From Nocardia sienata NBRC 100364 (GTDB taxonomy: Bacteria; Actinomycetota; Actinomycetes; Mycobacteriales; Mycobacteriaceae), in the NCBI RefSeq assembly GCF_001613205.1, contig NZ_BDBX01000058.1:1-44866 (forward strand): a DNA stretch of 44,866 nucleotides, given 5' to 3'. Below, piece by piece: positions 15,300 through 23,869 of this stretch. Position numbers and translations under genes: made by a program. Position 1 is the stretch's first letter, and each line of letters opens with the position of its first letter. The notes under the pieces are model-generated. The model did not search any database. It was given only the letters and a program-made list of their open reading frames with translations, and was not told the DNA's origin.

Positions 15300-16619
15300 G
15301 TGACCGACCCGAAACCATCTGCCGCGGACGCTGTTCACCCCATCGTCCGGCAGACCGCCGAATGGGCCTGGCGGTTGCTGGTGATCTTCGCCCTGGTCGC
15401 GGTGCTGGCGGCGGCAGTGCGGCGACTCGACACGGTGGTGATCCCGCTGGCCATCGCCATGCTGGCGGCCGCGCTGCTGGCGCCGCTGGTGGACTGGATG
15501 CAGCGCCGCGGGGTGCCCCGCGGGGTGGGGGTTTTCGTCGCGCTGGTCGGTTCGCTCGGGCTGGTCGCCGGCGTGGTGACCTTCGTGGTGGAGCAGTTCA
15601 TCGTGGGTGTGCCGCAGCTGTCCGACGAGTTCACCAACAGTATCCACAAGGTCCAGGACTGGGCCATCAACGGTCCGATGCACCTGAGCGACGACCAGAT
15701 CCGCAATGCCGGCGATGCCGCGGTCCGGGCCATCCAGTCCAATCAGGACACGCTCACCAGCGGCGCGCTGACCACCGCGACCATGATCGGCCATATCCTG
15801 ACCGGCACCTTCCTCACCCTGTTCATCCTCATCTTCCTGCTCTACAGCGGTGACCAGATCTGGCGGTTCGTCACCCGCGTCGTGCCGACCCCGCACCGGG
15901 AACGGGTACGCACCGCGGGAGAACTCGGGTTCGGTTCGCTGGTGGGTTTCGTGCGGGCCACCGTCGTGGTCGCCGCTGTGGACGCGATCGGGATCGGCGC
16001 CGGGCTGGCCCTGCTCGGCGTGCCGCTCGCGCTGCCGCTGGGCTCGCTGGTGTTCATCAGCGCGTTCATCCCGATCATCGGTGCCTTCCTGGCCGGTTTC
16101 GTGGCGGTGTTCATCGCGCTGGTGACCAAGGGTTTCGTTACCGCGCTCATCGTGCTCGGCATCATTGTCGCGGTGATGCAGCTGGAGGGTCATGTGCTGC
16201 AACCGTTGTTGCTCGGGCGTGCCGTCCGGATCCATCCGCTGGCGGTGGTGCTCGCGATCGCCGCGGGCGTGGTGCTGGGCGGTATCGCGGGCGGCCTGCT
16301 GGCGGTACCGCTGGTCGCGGTGCTGAACACCGCGATCCGCTCGCTGCTCGCCGCGGACCCCGAGGAATTGCTCGGCGAACTGACACCGGACCGTAAAGGG
16401 ATCTATGTGGCCGAACCGGATTCACCGGAGGACGGCGAGCATCCCGTGAGCAACAGCCCCCAGGTCCTGGGCCGTTTCGATCTCGGGGCCCTGCTCGCCG
16501 AGGTGCAGCGCCGGCTACCACTCGCCCGGACCGTCGCCCTACCGCCGCGCCGCGACGGCTCGGACCCCGAACGCAGCACCTCCACCACCCGGCCCGAAAC
16601 CGGAGATGAGCAGGGCTGA
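15300..16619 (+). CDS. AI-2E (UPF0118) family membrane transporter
   Basis: A 439-residue member of the AI-2 exporter/UPF0118 family, corresponding to M. tuberculosis Rv0205, next to mmpL3 as here. Two N-terminal helices pair (LLVIFALVAVLAAAVRRLDTVVIPLAIAMLAAALLAPLVDWM), a soluble loop follows (about 100-170), then five or six helices with the family block LGSLVFISAFIPIIGAFLAGFVAVFIALVTKG and the LEGHVLQPLLLGRAVRIHPLAVVLAI signature. Family members export AI-2 or act as Na+/H+ antiporters; the substrate here is unknown. The cytoplasmic tail (about 370-439) is polar and not conserved. Confidence 0.88.
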   Translation: MTDPKPSAADAVHPIVRQTAEWAWRLLVIFALVAVLAAAVRRLDTVVIPLAIAMLAAALLAPLVDWMQRRGVPRGVGVFVALVGSLGLVAGVVTFVVEQFIVGVPQLSDEFTNSIHKVQDWAINGPMHLSDDQIRNAGDAAVRAIQSNQDTLTSGALTTATMIGHILTGTFLTLFILIFLLYSGDQIWRFVTRVVPTPHRERVRTAGELGFGSLVGFVRATVVVAAVDAIGIGAGLALLGVPLALPLGSLVFISAFIPIIGAFLAGFVAVFIALVTKGFVTALIVLGIIVAVMQLEGHVLQPLLLGRAVRIHPLAVVLAIAAGVVLGGIAGGLLAVPLVAVLNTAIRSLLAADPEELLGELTPDRKGIYVAEPDSPEDGEHPVSNSPQVLGRFDLGALLAEVQRRLPLARTVALPPRRDGSDPERSTSTTRPETGDEQG

Positions 16620-16635
16620 CGTGCCCCCTGCCACC

Positions 16636-16663
16636 CCCGCATCGGGGAATGCCCTGATGCGGG
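16636..16663 (+). terminator. Stem-loop after the AI-2E family gene
   Basis: Perfect 8-bp repeat CCCGCATC / GATGCGGG with a 12-nt loop, 17 nt after the stop codon and before the -10 of the next gene. No T-run. Confidence 0.5.
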
Positions 16664-16693
16664 ATCCGGGCTGTGCTGGGTAATCTCGGTCCT

Positions 16694-17392
16694 ATGAACG
16701 GCCCCGATCCGGTATTCGACGGTGCGGGTTCCGGTGGCCAGGTGGGCAACCGGGACCTGCGTGTATCCGACGCCGAACGGGAACATGTCGGGCAGCTCCT
16801 GCAGCGCGCGGTGGGTCTGGGCATGCTCTCCCTGGGTGAGTTCACCGAGCGGATGGACACCGCGCTGGCCGCCAGGACCCGCGGCGAACTGAATTCGGTG
16901 CTCGTCGACCTGCCCGGGGTCCGGTTGATCGGTGAACCCGCCACCGCGCGGGGCGGTCACGGCAAACCCGTGCCGCTACCGCAACCCGGGGACGCCGCCC
17001 GCGCGGGGCTGTCGGGGATGGTGCAGGGCGGAGTCATCCGGCCGCGGATGTCCGGGGTGAATCGCCGGGGCAACTGGCAGGTCGCCCCGATGATGCGGGT
17101 CAACAGTTGGTTGTCCGGCGTAACCCTGGATTTCACCCAGGCGATCATGACGACCCAGGTGGTGGAGATCCAGGTCGACGACTACGCCAGTTCGCTCACT
17201 CTGGTGGTGCCGCAGGAGGCAACGGTCGATCTGGACGGCCTGGAACTGATCGGGTCCAGCGTGAACAACAAGGTGCGCAGCGGTCCGCCGATCGGACCGC
17301 TGCATCTACTGGTGCACGGCCGGGTCCGGTTCGGCTCGGTCACCGCCAAACAACCCTTCGCCGCTCATTGGCGCCGGTTGCTCGGGCATTGA
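16694..17392 (+). CDS. DUF1707 (SHOCT-like) domain protein with LiaF-like C-terminus
   Basis: A 232-residue protein. DUF1707 spans about residues 16-70: LRVSDAEREHVGQLLQRAVGLGMLSLGEFTERMDTALAA followed by RTRGELNSVLVDLP, the family pattern. The C-terminal half (SWLSGVTLDFTQAIM to SLTLVVPQEATVDLDGLEL and SVNNKV) resembles the beta-rich domain of cell-wall-active antibiotic response (LiaF/DUF2154) proteins. No transmembrane helix is seen. A role in envelope-stress sensing is inferred from the C-terminal similarity. TAATCT lies 7 nt before the ATG (leaderless layout). It is convergent with mmpL3, 18 bp apart. Confidence 0.85.
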   Translation: MNGPDPVFDGAGSGGQVGNRDLRVSDAEREHVGQLLQRAVGLGMLSLGEFTERMDTALAARTRGELNSVLVDLPGVRLIGEPATARGGHGKPVPLPQPGDAARAGLSGMVQGGVIRPRMSGVNRRGNWQVAPMMRVNSWLSGVTLDFTQAIMTTQVVEIQVDDYASSLTLVVPQEATVDLDGLELIGSSVNNKVRSGPPIGPLHLLVHGRVRFGSVTAKQPFAAHWRRLLGH

Positions 17393-17410
17393 GCCGTCGT
17401 TGCGGCGGCG

Positions 17411-20400
17411 CTAGTCCTGTTCGCGGCGGCGCAGTAGTTCGTTCACGCTGACCGAACGACCCTCACTCTGCTGGTGGCGGCCCGAGTCGTCGGCCGGCAT
17501 CCCGGCCTGCTGACGTCGCGCGGACCGCAGCCCCGCCATCCACGATTCGATGCTGTTGCGTTCGCGCGGGTCGGCGTTCTGCTGCGGACCGACTCCACCG
17601 GCGGACTGCTGGGCCAGGCTGTCGGGCCGCGATCCGGCCGGGGCCGGGCGTTCGGCGGGCCGGGTCGGCGGCTCCGGTGCGGGGTAGAGACCGGGTACGC
17701 CCGGGGGCTGGGCTCCCGGTACCCGGCGCGGAAGTTCGGGCAGACCCGAGGCGGGTCCGGCCAGGGGCGGGCCGCCGGATTCCGGACCTCGCGGGATCGG
17801 GCGCGGCTGCGAACCGTGGTCCTGGCGCAGGCGCGGATCCGCCGGGGCCGGGTGTCCGTCCGGCCCGGGGCGGCGGGGCGGGACGGGCGGTCGCGCCGGA
17901 CCCTGCCCGGGCCCCGGACGATTGCCGTCGCCTGCCCACCCGCCCGGCTGTCCGGGGCCGGGACGACCGGGCGGCCGGCCCTCGGGCGCCGCGGGGCGCG
18001 GCGGTGCGGGCGGTCGGGTCGCGCCGCCGGGCTGTCCGGGTGCGCCGGGGATACGCAGTGAACTGTCCGGCCGCGGGCTGGTCCGGGTCTGCTGCGGGGT
18101 GGGCGGCACGGGGGGAGCGTCGGCGGGGCTCGGGTAGACGGTGCGACCGCCGGCGTTCTGGGCCTCCCCGTCGTCGGTCGGTTCGGAGGCGAACAGACCG
18201 CGCAGGTTCGGGGTGGCGAAACCGGGCCGGGACGCACCGGGTTGCGGCCGGGCCGGACCACCCGGACCGGGCGGGGTGCGCGGTGCGTCCGACGGCGCAG
18301 CGGGCTGCTCCGGGCCCGGCTGGTTCGGCTGGAGGCGGCCGGGTCCGGGCCGGCTACCCGGGAGCGGCCGCAAGTCGTTGCGCGGGGCGGGAGCACGGCC
18401 CGGGTCGGCGACGGGAGCGCCCGGACCGCGGCCGGGTTCGGGGGCGCGGCCGGGAAGGCGGCCCGGTACCGGGCCGGATGGCTGCGGGCCCCGCTTCGGC
18501 GCCGCCGGGCCTTCCGCGGGTGACTGCGACGCGGCGGGCTGTGGGGCGGGGCCCTCTGTGGACCGTGGTCCGCGGCCGGGTTCCTCGGCTGCGCCGCGGC
18601 CGGCTTCGACCGGCCCGTCGGCGGGCGGATTGGCGCGCGGCCGGGTCGGGTCCGGTGCGGTGGGCATCTGCTGTTTGGGTGCCTTCGGGCCGGCGGGGGC
18701 CTGTTTGCCCCCGGTCTTGCGCTGACCCTTGGACACCGTCTGCATATGCGCGGTGGGCGCGGCGGCCTCGATCTCCTCGCGGGTGCGCTTGAGCACCGGG
18801 GTCTTGCGCTGCTTCTCGGTGTCGAGCGCCGGCATCTGCATGGTGACCGGATCGGTCACCGGGGTCGTCTTGACCAGGTCGACCACATCGCCGCCGCCGG
18901 GACGCTCATCGGCCAGGATCGGTTCGCCCAGGCCGATCTTCTGCTGGATCCGTTTCATCCAGGCCGGGGCCCACCAGCAGTCGTCGCCGAGCAGCTTCAT
19001 GGTCGCCGGCACGAGCAGCATGCGCAGGATGGTGGCGTCGATGATGAGCGCCGCGATCATGCCGTAGGCGATGTACTGCATCATCACCAGATCGGAGAAC
19101 GCGAACGCGCCGGTCACCACCAGCAGGATCAAAGCCGCGGCGGTGATGATGCGCCCGGTGTGCGCGGTGCCGATCCGCACCGCCTCGGTGGTCGAGGCTC
19201 CCATGGCGCGCGCCTCGACCATGCGCGAGAGCAGGAACACCTCGTAATCGGTGGACAGGCCGTAGATGATCGCGATGATCAGCACCAGCACCGGCGACAT
19301 GATCGGCTGCGGCGTGAAGTTGAGCAGCCCGGCACCGTGACCGTCGACGAAGATCCAGGTGAGAATGCCGAGGGTGGAGCCGAGGCCCAACGCGCTCATC
19401 AGCGCCGCCTTGATGGGCAGCACCAAGGAGCCGAAGGTGAGGAACATCAGCACCGTGGTGACAAGCAGCACCAGGGCGATCATCAGCGGCATCCGGTCCA
19501 GCAGCGCGTCGATACTGTCGCCCTGCAGGGTCGGCTGACCGCCGACGTACATGGTCACGCCGTCGGGTACTTCGATCGCCCGCAGATACTCCACGGTCGG
19601 CCGGTAGTCCTCGGAATCGAGCAGTGTCGCGCTGCTACGGAATACCCCGGACTGCGTCGGCGACTCGGACGGAACCGAAAAACCGGACGCGTCGGCCAGG
19701 CCCGGCGCCTTGTCGGCCTCGCGCATCACCTTCGCGATGGCCCGGGTGTCCTCGCTGACGAACACCAGCTGGATGGGGTCGGACTGGCGCAGCGGGAAGG
19801 TTTTGTCGAATTCCTCCTGCGCGACTCGGGTGTCGTTGTCCGGCGGCAGGTAGCGTTCGCTCATACCGCCGAAGGCCAGGTTCTTCACCGGGATGATCAG
19901 CAGCAGGAGCAGCACACAGATCGGAATGGCGATCTTGAGCGGATGCTGCATGACCCAGGTGGTGGCCCGGCCCCAGAAACTGGCCTCCACCTCCTCGGCG
20001 GATTTGGTCTTGCGGATCTGCTTGAAACTGAGCATGTCCACCCGTTTGCCCAGCACACTCAGCATGGCGGGCAGCAGGGTGATCGAGGCCAGGGCGGCGA
20101 GCGCGACGGTCGCGATGGTGCCGTAGGCCATGGATTTGAGGAAGCCCTGCGGGAACAGCAGCAGGCCGCCGAGGCTCGCGATGATCATGGTCGCGGAGAA
20201 GACGACCGTGCGTCCGGCGGTGACCACCGAGCGACGGACCGCGGCGCGGGTGTCGTAACCCTCGGCCAATTCCTCACGGAACCGGCTGACGATGAACAGG
20301 CCGTAGTCGATGGCCAGACCCAGCCCGATCATGGAGACGACCGCGCCGACGAACGTGTTCACCTCGGTGAACTTGGTCAGCATCATGATGATGCCGTTGG

Positions 20401-21073
20401 CGCTGATGATGGTCAGGCCGCCGATGATCAGCGGCAACGCCGCCGCGACCACGCCGCCGAAAATGAAGAACAGCAGTACACCCACGGCGGGGATGGCCAG
20501 GATCTCCATCCGGTGCTGATCGTGGGCCATGGTGTCGTTCAGGGTGCCCGCCACCGGCTGCAGGCCCGCGACCTGCACATTGACGCCTTCGATATCGAAG
20601 ACGTCCTTGACCGCGCGATAGTTGCGCACCATATCGGTGTCGTTGTCGCCGACGATCGCGACGGAGGCGAAGGTCTTGGTCTTGTCCTGCGAGCCGAACA
20701 CCGCGGGCTGGGCTTCGCCGGTCTCGGTCTTCCAGTAGGCGCCGTTCACCTTGGCGATCTGGTCCGGATGCTCCCGGGGCAGCCGGTTCAGGCTGTCGAC
20801 GATCTTGTCGCGGAAGGCCGGATCGCTGTCGACGGTCTGGCCCTCGGGCGCGGTGTAGAGCACCAGCACATCGGCGTTGTGGTCGCGACCGAACGCCTCG
20901 TCGGACAGTTCGGCGGCCTTCACCGATTCGGAGTTCGGATCGAACAGACCGCTGGAGCTCAGATGGTCGGCCAGGCCGAGACCGTAGGCCCCCAGGCCCA
21001 GCATCCCGGCGACGACGACTCCGATGACGGCGAATCGCAACCGATAGACCAGATCGCCCCAGCGGGTGAACAC
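17411..21073 (-). CDS. mmpL3: MmpL3-type RND transporter (trehalose monomycolate flippase), long Pro-rich tail
   Basis: Inner-membrane proton-driven transporter that moves trehalose monomycolate across the membrane for mycolic acid assembly. The 1220 residues have about 12 helices in two RND repeats with periplasmic porter domains. The proton-relay Asp-Tyr pairs are in GLGLAIDYGLFIVSRF (helix 4) and IYGLSTDYEVFLLSRM (helix 10). The core ends near residue 735. The rest is a cytoplasmic tail; about 790-1190 is strongly Pro/Gly/Ala/Arg-rich, then a conserved-looking end (SVNELLRRREQD). The tail is longer than in the 944-residue M. tuberculosis protein. The GTG at 21073 directly follows the stop of the NYN gene. 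Assignment to MmpL3 rests on synteny and motifs. Confidence 0.95.
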   Translation of the reverse strand: MFTRWGDLVYRLRFAVIGVVVAGMLGLGAYGLGLADHLSSSGLFDPNSESVKAAELSDEAFGRDHNADVLVLYTAPEGQTVDSDPAFRDKIVDSLNRLPREHPDQIAKVNGAYWKTETGEAQPAVFGSQDKTKTFASVAIVGDNDTDMVRNYRAVKDVFDIEGVNVQVAGLQPVAGTLNDTMAHDQHRMEILAIPAVGVLLFFIFGGVVAAALPLIIGGLTIISANGIIMMLTKFTEVNTFVGAVVSMIGLGLAIDYGLFIVSRFREELAEGYDTRAAVRRSVVTAGRTVVFSATMIIASLGGLLLFPQGFLKSMAYGTIATVALAALASITLLPAMLSVLGKRVDMLSFKQIRKTKSAEEVEASFWGRATTWVMQHPLKIAIPICVLLLLLIIPVKNLAFGGMSERYLPPDNDTRVAQEEFDKTFPLRQSDPIQLVFVSEDTRAIAKVMREADKAPGLADASGFSVPSESPTQSGVFRSSATLLDSEDYRPTVEYLRAIEVPDGVTMYVGGQPTLQGDSIDALLDRMPLMIALVLLVTTVLMFLTFGSLVLPIKAALMSALGLGSTLGILTWIFVDGHGAGLLNFTPQPIMSPVLVLIIAIIYGLSTDYEVFLLSRMVEARAMGASTTEAVRIGTAHTGRIITAAALILLVVTGAFAFSDLVMMQYIAYGMIAALIIDATILRMLLVPATMKLLGDDCWWAPAWMKRIQQKIGLGEPILADERPGGGDVVDLVKTTPVTDPVTMQMPALDTEKQRKTPVLKRTREEIEAAAPTAHMQTVSKGQRKTGGKQAPAGPKAPKQQMPTAPDPTRPRANPPADGPVEAGRGAAEEPGRGPRSTEGPAPQPAASQSPAEGPAAPKRGPQPSGPVPGRLPGRAPEPGRGPGAPVADPGRAPAPRNDLRPLPGSRPGPGRLQPNQPGPEQPAAPSDAPRTPPGPGGPARPQPGASRPGFATPNLRGLFASEPTDDGEAQNAGGRTVYPSPADAPPVPPTPQQTRTSPRPDSSLRIPGAPGQPGGATRPPAPPRPAAPEGRPPGRPGPGQPGGWAGDGNRPGPGQGPARPPVPPRRPGPDGHPAPADPRLRQDHGSQPRPIPRGPESGGPPLAGPASGLPELPRRVPGAQPPGVPGLYPAPEPPTRPAERPAPAGSRPDSLAQQSAGGVGPQQNADPRERNSIESWMAGLRSARRQQAGMPADDSGRHQQSEGRSVSVNELLRRREQD

Positions 21074-21805
21074 TTAAGCGACTCCTTGTGCGGGGCGAGA
21101 GGTGAGCAGCGCCGACAGCGGCCGGAACGGCTGCAGCCAGGCACCCTCGTCGGGCAGCGAGTCGAGGCTCACCCGCGGCAGCGGTTCACGGAAAACTCCC
21201 GGGATGTCCTCGAGGTCGACGAATTCGAGAGTATCGGATGTTACTGCCCAACTCGCGTGCTCGCGGAAGCCGAGTACCTGAACCGGGATGCCGTCGGAGG
21301 CGAGCTGCTCCAAAGGTTCCCGGAAGGCCTGGCCGTCGGCCGAGGCCACGATGATCCCGGCCAGGCCCGCGCCCCGGGTGCGCGCGGCGATATGGCCGAG
21401 CATATCCGAATCGACATCGGAATCCTCGTCGATCTTCGGCTTGGCGAAAACGGCGTAACCGACATTACGTAGCGCCTCGACCCACGGCCGGACCACATCC
21501 GCGGTGCCGGGGGCGATATTGGTGAACACGGTCGCCTCGGGCTCCAGCCGGTTCTTCTCCCCGACGGAGAGTTCGGCCGTGCGGGCCAGCAGCCACCGGC
21601 CGAGCGCGTCGAAGCGAGGCCGGTAGGCGGCGGTGGGCCGCCCACCCAGGATGGCGCCCAGTCCCATATCCAGGTTCGGCGCGTCCCAGACCAGCAGGAC
21701 CCGCCGCAGACCGTCGGTATCCGGCCCTACCGACTCGTCGCCGGATTCGTGCAGACTTCCGGCAACCTCGTCGCCGGCCGGGGCCATCTCACTGACGCTC
21801 ATCAT
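21074..21805 (-). CDS. NYN-domain (PIN-like) protein, Rv0207c type
   Basis: A 243-residue cytoplasmic protein with a NYN/PIN-like nuclease fold. Acidic residues lie at the expected places: LLVWDAPNLDMGLG (first strand), PKIDEDSDVDSDMLGHIA (central) and GIIVASADGQAFREPLEQLASDGIPVQVLGF (third strand and Rossmann-like helix). NYN proteins are proposed RNases for rRNA, tRNA or mRNA; activity here is not established. The gene sits between trmB and mmpL3 in the order of M. tuberculosis Rv0208c-Rv0206c. The ATG at 21805 overlaps the trmB stop (ATGA); an ATG at 21820 is possible. A three-gene operon is likely. Confidence 0.88.
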   Translation of the reverse strand: MMSVSEMAPAGDEVAGSLHESGDESVGPDTDGLRRVLLVWDAPNLDMGLGAILGGRPTAAYRPRFDALGRWLLARTAELSVGEKNRLEPEATVFTNIAPGTADVVRPWVEALRNVGYAVFAKPKIDEDSDVDSDMLGHIAARTRGAGLAGIIVASADGQAFREPLEQLASDGIPVQVLGFREHASWAVTSDTLEFVDLEDIPGVFREPLPRVSLDSLPDEGAWLQPFRPLSALLTSRPAQGVA

Positions 21806-22620
21806 TCGATCTTGCCCCATATGAACTCGTTGATCGCACTACCGGCGGTGTGTGCCTTGCTCTCGAATTTGGTGACCGGCCGCTCGAAACCGATCGGCGC
21901 GGTGTCGCGTTGCGCGGTACCGGCTCCCCCCACGGTCCCGTTCAACCCGATGAGCAGGGGTTGGGTCGCGCCGACCTCGGCGATGTGCTCGGCGTACCCG
22001 GCGTGGTCGGTCGCCACGTGCAGGATCCCGCCGGGGCGCAGCCGGTCGGCGATGAGCGCGAGGGTGGCCGGTTGCAGCAACCGGCGCTTGTGGTGGCGCG
22101 CCTTGGGCCACGGGTCCGGGAAGAATACGCGCACACCGGTCAGCGATCCGGGAGCAATCATGTTCTCCAGCACGTCCACGGCATCGCCGCGTAGCAGCCG
22201 GATATTACCGATCTCCTCGCGTTCGATTCGCTGGACGAGCTGGGCCAACCCGGGCTGATAGACCTCGATGCCGATCAGGTTCAGATGTGGTTCGGCCATG
22301 GCCATGGCCGCGGTCGCCGTTCCGGTACCGCAGCCGATCTCGATGACCAGGGGAGCCGAGCGGCCGAACCACGCCTCGGCGTCGAGCGATTCGTCGGCGA
22401 CTTCGCGGCCGAGTACCGGCCAGCTGCGATCCCATGATTTCTGCTGGTTGGGGGTGAGTGCGCCGCGCCGGGACCGGAAGCTGGTGACCCTGGGATAGAG
22501 CCGGGAACCGGCGTGCCGTCGCCGCGGGCCTCCGGTATCGCCGGAGGTTTCCGAGAGGGCAACCGGAACGGACTCGGAGCTGGGGTGCACGGCGTCGTTC
22601 ACAGCCCTATTGTCCAGCAT
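21802..22620 (-). CDS. trmB: tRNA (guanine-N7-)-methyltransferase
   Basis: SAM-dependent enzyme that makes m7G46 in the tRNA variable loop. In 272 residues: SAM motif I VIEIGCGTGTATAAMA (about 102-117), IGIEVYQPGL (acidic ribose-binding Glu), RGDAVDVL, and the TrmB signature FFPDPWPKARHHKRRLLQ (about 178-195). The C-terminus has TKFESKAHTAGSAINEFIW, the usual substrate-binding block. The N-terminal 60 residues are variable. The ATG at 22620 has GGAAG 5 nt upstream; a GTG at 22602 is an alternative. First gene of the trmB-NYN-mmpL3 group. Confidence 0.93.
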   Translation of the reverse strand: MLDNRAVNDAVHPSSESVPVALSETSGDTGGPRRRHAGSRLYPRVTSFRSRRGALTPNQQKSWDRSWPVLGREVADESLDAEAWFGRSAPLVIEIGCGTGTATAAMAMAEPHLNLIGIEVYQPGLAQLVQRIEREEIGNIRLLRGDAVDVLENMIAPGSLTGVRVFFPDPWPKARHHKRRLLQPATLALIADRLRPGGILHVATDHAGYAEHIAEVGATQPLLIGLNGTVGGAGTAQRDTAPIGFERPVTKFESKAHTAGSAINEFIWGKIE

Positions 22621-22744
22621 GGCCGCTTCCGGGCCGCAGCGGACCGGTCCGGGGGCTACCCGTTGGTAGCGCGGGCCGCGGCGCACCCGGCGCGTAGCGG
22701 CCCCGGTTCTGACAGAATGCGCACGGAAGAAGGGGGTGTGGCGC

Positions 22745-23869
22745 GTGTCGGCAGTCGAAGGATCGGACAGGTATATGCGGGAGGGCGGCGCCGGAGATCC
22801 GCTGGACCGGCTGATCTCCACGCTCCGGATGGGCGACAGTGCCGACGCGGGGATCGCGAACGGTATCGAGGTGGCGGTGCAGCGCTGGCGGACCCTGCCG
22901 CGCGCGCAGGTCGCCGGCCGCACCCGGGCGGGGCGGACCACGGTGGCCCGGGCCCTGGGACTGCGACAGGCGGTGGAGACCGCGCCTGTCGACGAACCGG
23001 GCTTCCCCGATCCCGTACTCGACGCCGATATCGTCATCTACGTCCTGGCCAGTACCCCCTCCCCGGGTGACCGGCGGTTACTCGAGTCGCTGCGCCCGGA
23101 ACGGACGATCCTGGTGCTGAACAAAGCCGATGCGATCGGCACCGGCTGGGCGGACGCGGTGGACGCGGCCCGGCAGTTCGCCCGGGAATTCCGGCTGCCC
23201 ACGTTCCCGATGGTGGGTTCGCTGGCCGCGCGGACCGTTTCCGGTGCGTTCCAGGAGACCGATCTGGCGCTGCTGCGCCGGCTGGCGCAGTCCGGTATCG
23301 CGGCGGCGTTGTCCGCCGAGGCCTTCGTCTCACCGGCGGTGGGCCCCGATACCGATGAACGCGCGGAATTGCTCGAACGCTGGGATCTGTACGGGCTGGC
23401 CTGTGTGCTGACCGCTCTGGAACGGGAACCGGACCTCGCTCCGCAGACGGTCCTGCAGATGCTGCACATTGTCAGCGGGGTCGATCCGGTGGCGCGACTG
23501 CTCGGGCAGCGCTATCAGCAGGCGGTATCCCGCCGGGCGGGGATCCTGATCGATGAACTGACCCGGCTGGCGGTGCGTGCCGTGCCACACGGACGCAGCC
23601 GGGCGCGGGCACTGATCACCGAATACCTCGACACCGACGAGGCGCGGTGGCTGGCGCTGTGCGGCGGTCTGGTCGACCCGGAAGTAGCTCATCTGGCCGC
23701 GGGCTATCCCCGGCCCGAGCCCGAGGACGCCGACGACGCGCTGGCCCGCGCCATCCGGTGGCGGGCGGTGGTGGCCGGGGATATGGCGCCGGGTGCGCGC
23801 CGCGCGGCCATCCGGGTCCACAACGGTTACGTCCGGATGTGGGAGCGGATGAGCAGTGTCGGACTCTGA
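22745..23869 (+). CDS. Degenerate dynamin-like GTPase (Rv0209 type)
   Basis: A 374-residue protein in the position of M. tuberculosis Rv0209. It has a GTPase-like N-terminal half with a modified P-loop: GRTRAGRTT (58-66), where Lys of GxxxxGK[S/T] is Arg 64. G3-like DADIVIYVL (about 93-101) and an intact G4 NKAD (126-129) follow. The C-terminal half is helical with no membrane segment. The start is GTG 22745, with AAGGGGG 8 nt upstream; another GTG is at 22736. It overlaps the next gene by 14 nt. I know of no described function. GTP binding without efficient hydrolysis, in a complex with the next gene's product, is my inference. Confidence 0.72.
   Translation: MSAVEGSDRYMREGGAGDPLDRLISTLRMGDSADAGIANGIEVAVQRWRTLPRAQVAGRTRAGRTTVARALGLRQAVETAPVDEPGFPDPVLDADIVIYVLASTPSPGDRRLLESLRPERTILVLNKADAIGTGWADAVDAARQFAREFRLPTFPMVGSLAARTVSGAFQETDLALLRRLAQSGIAAALSAEAFVSPAVGPDTDERAELLERWDLYGLACVLTALEREPDLAPQTVLQMLHIVSGVDPVARLLGQRYQQAVSRRAGILIDELTRLAVRAVPHGRSRARALITEYLDTDEARWLALCGGLVDPEVAHLAAGYPRPEPEDADDALARAIRWRAVVAGDMAPGARRAAIRVHNGYVRMWERMSSVGL

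Noticed and set aside
15207..16235. A 342-codon minus-strand frame opposite the AI-2E family gene
   Set aside because: Highly charged His/Asp/Gln/Glu composition mirrors the complement of a membrane-protein gene; no start signal or homology.
18746..21472. A 908-codon open frame on the plus strand opposite mmpL3
   Set aside because: It is antisense to a strongly supported gene, is rich in His/Arg/Gln/Asp in the pattern of a high-GC shadow frame, and has no domain or promoter.
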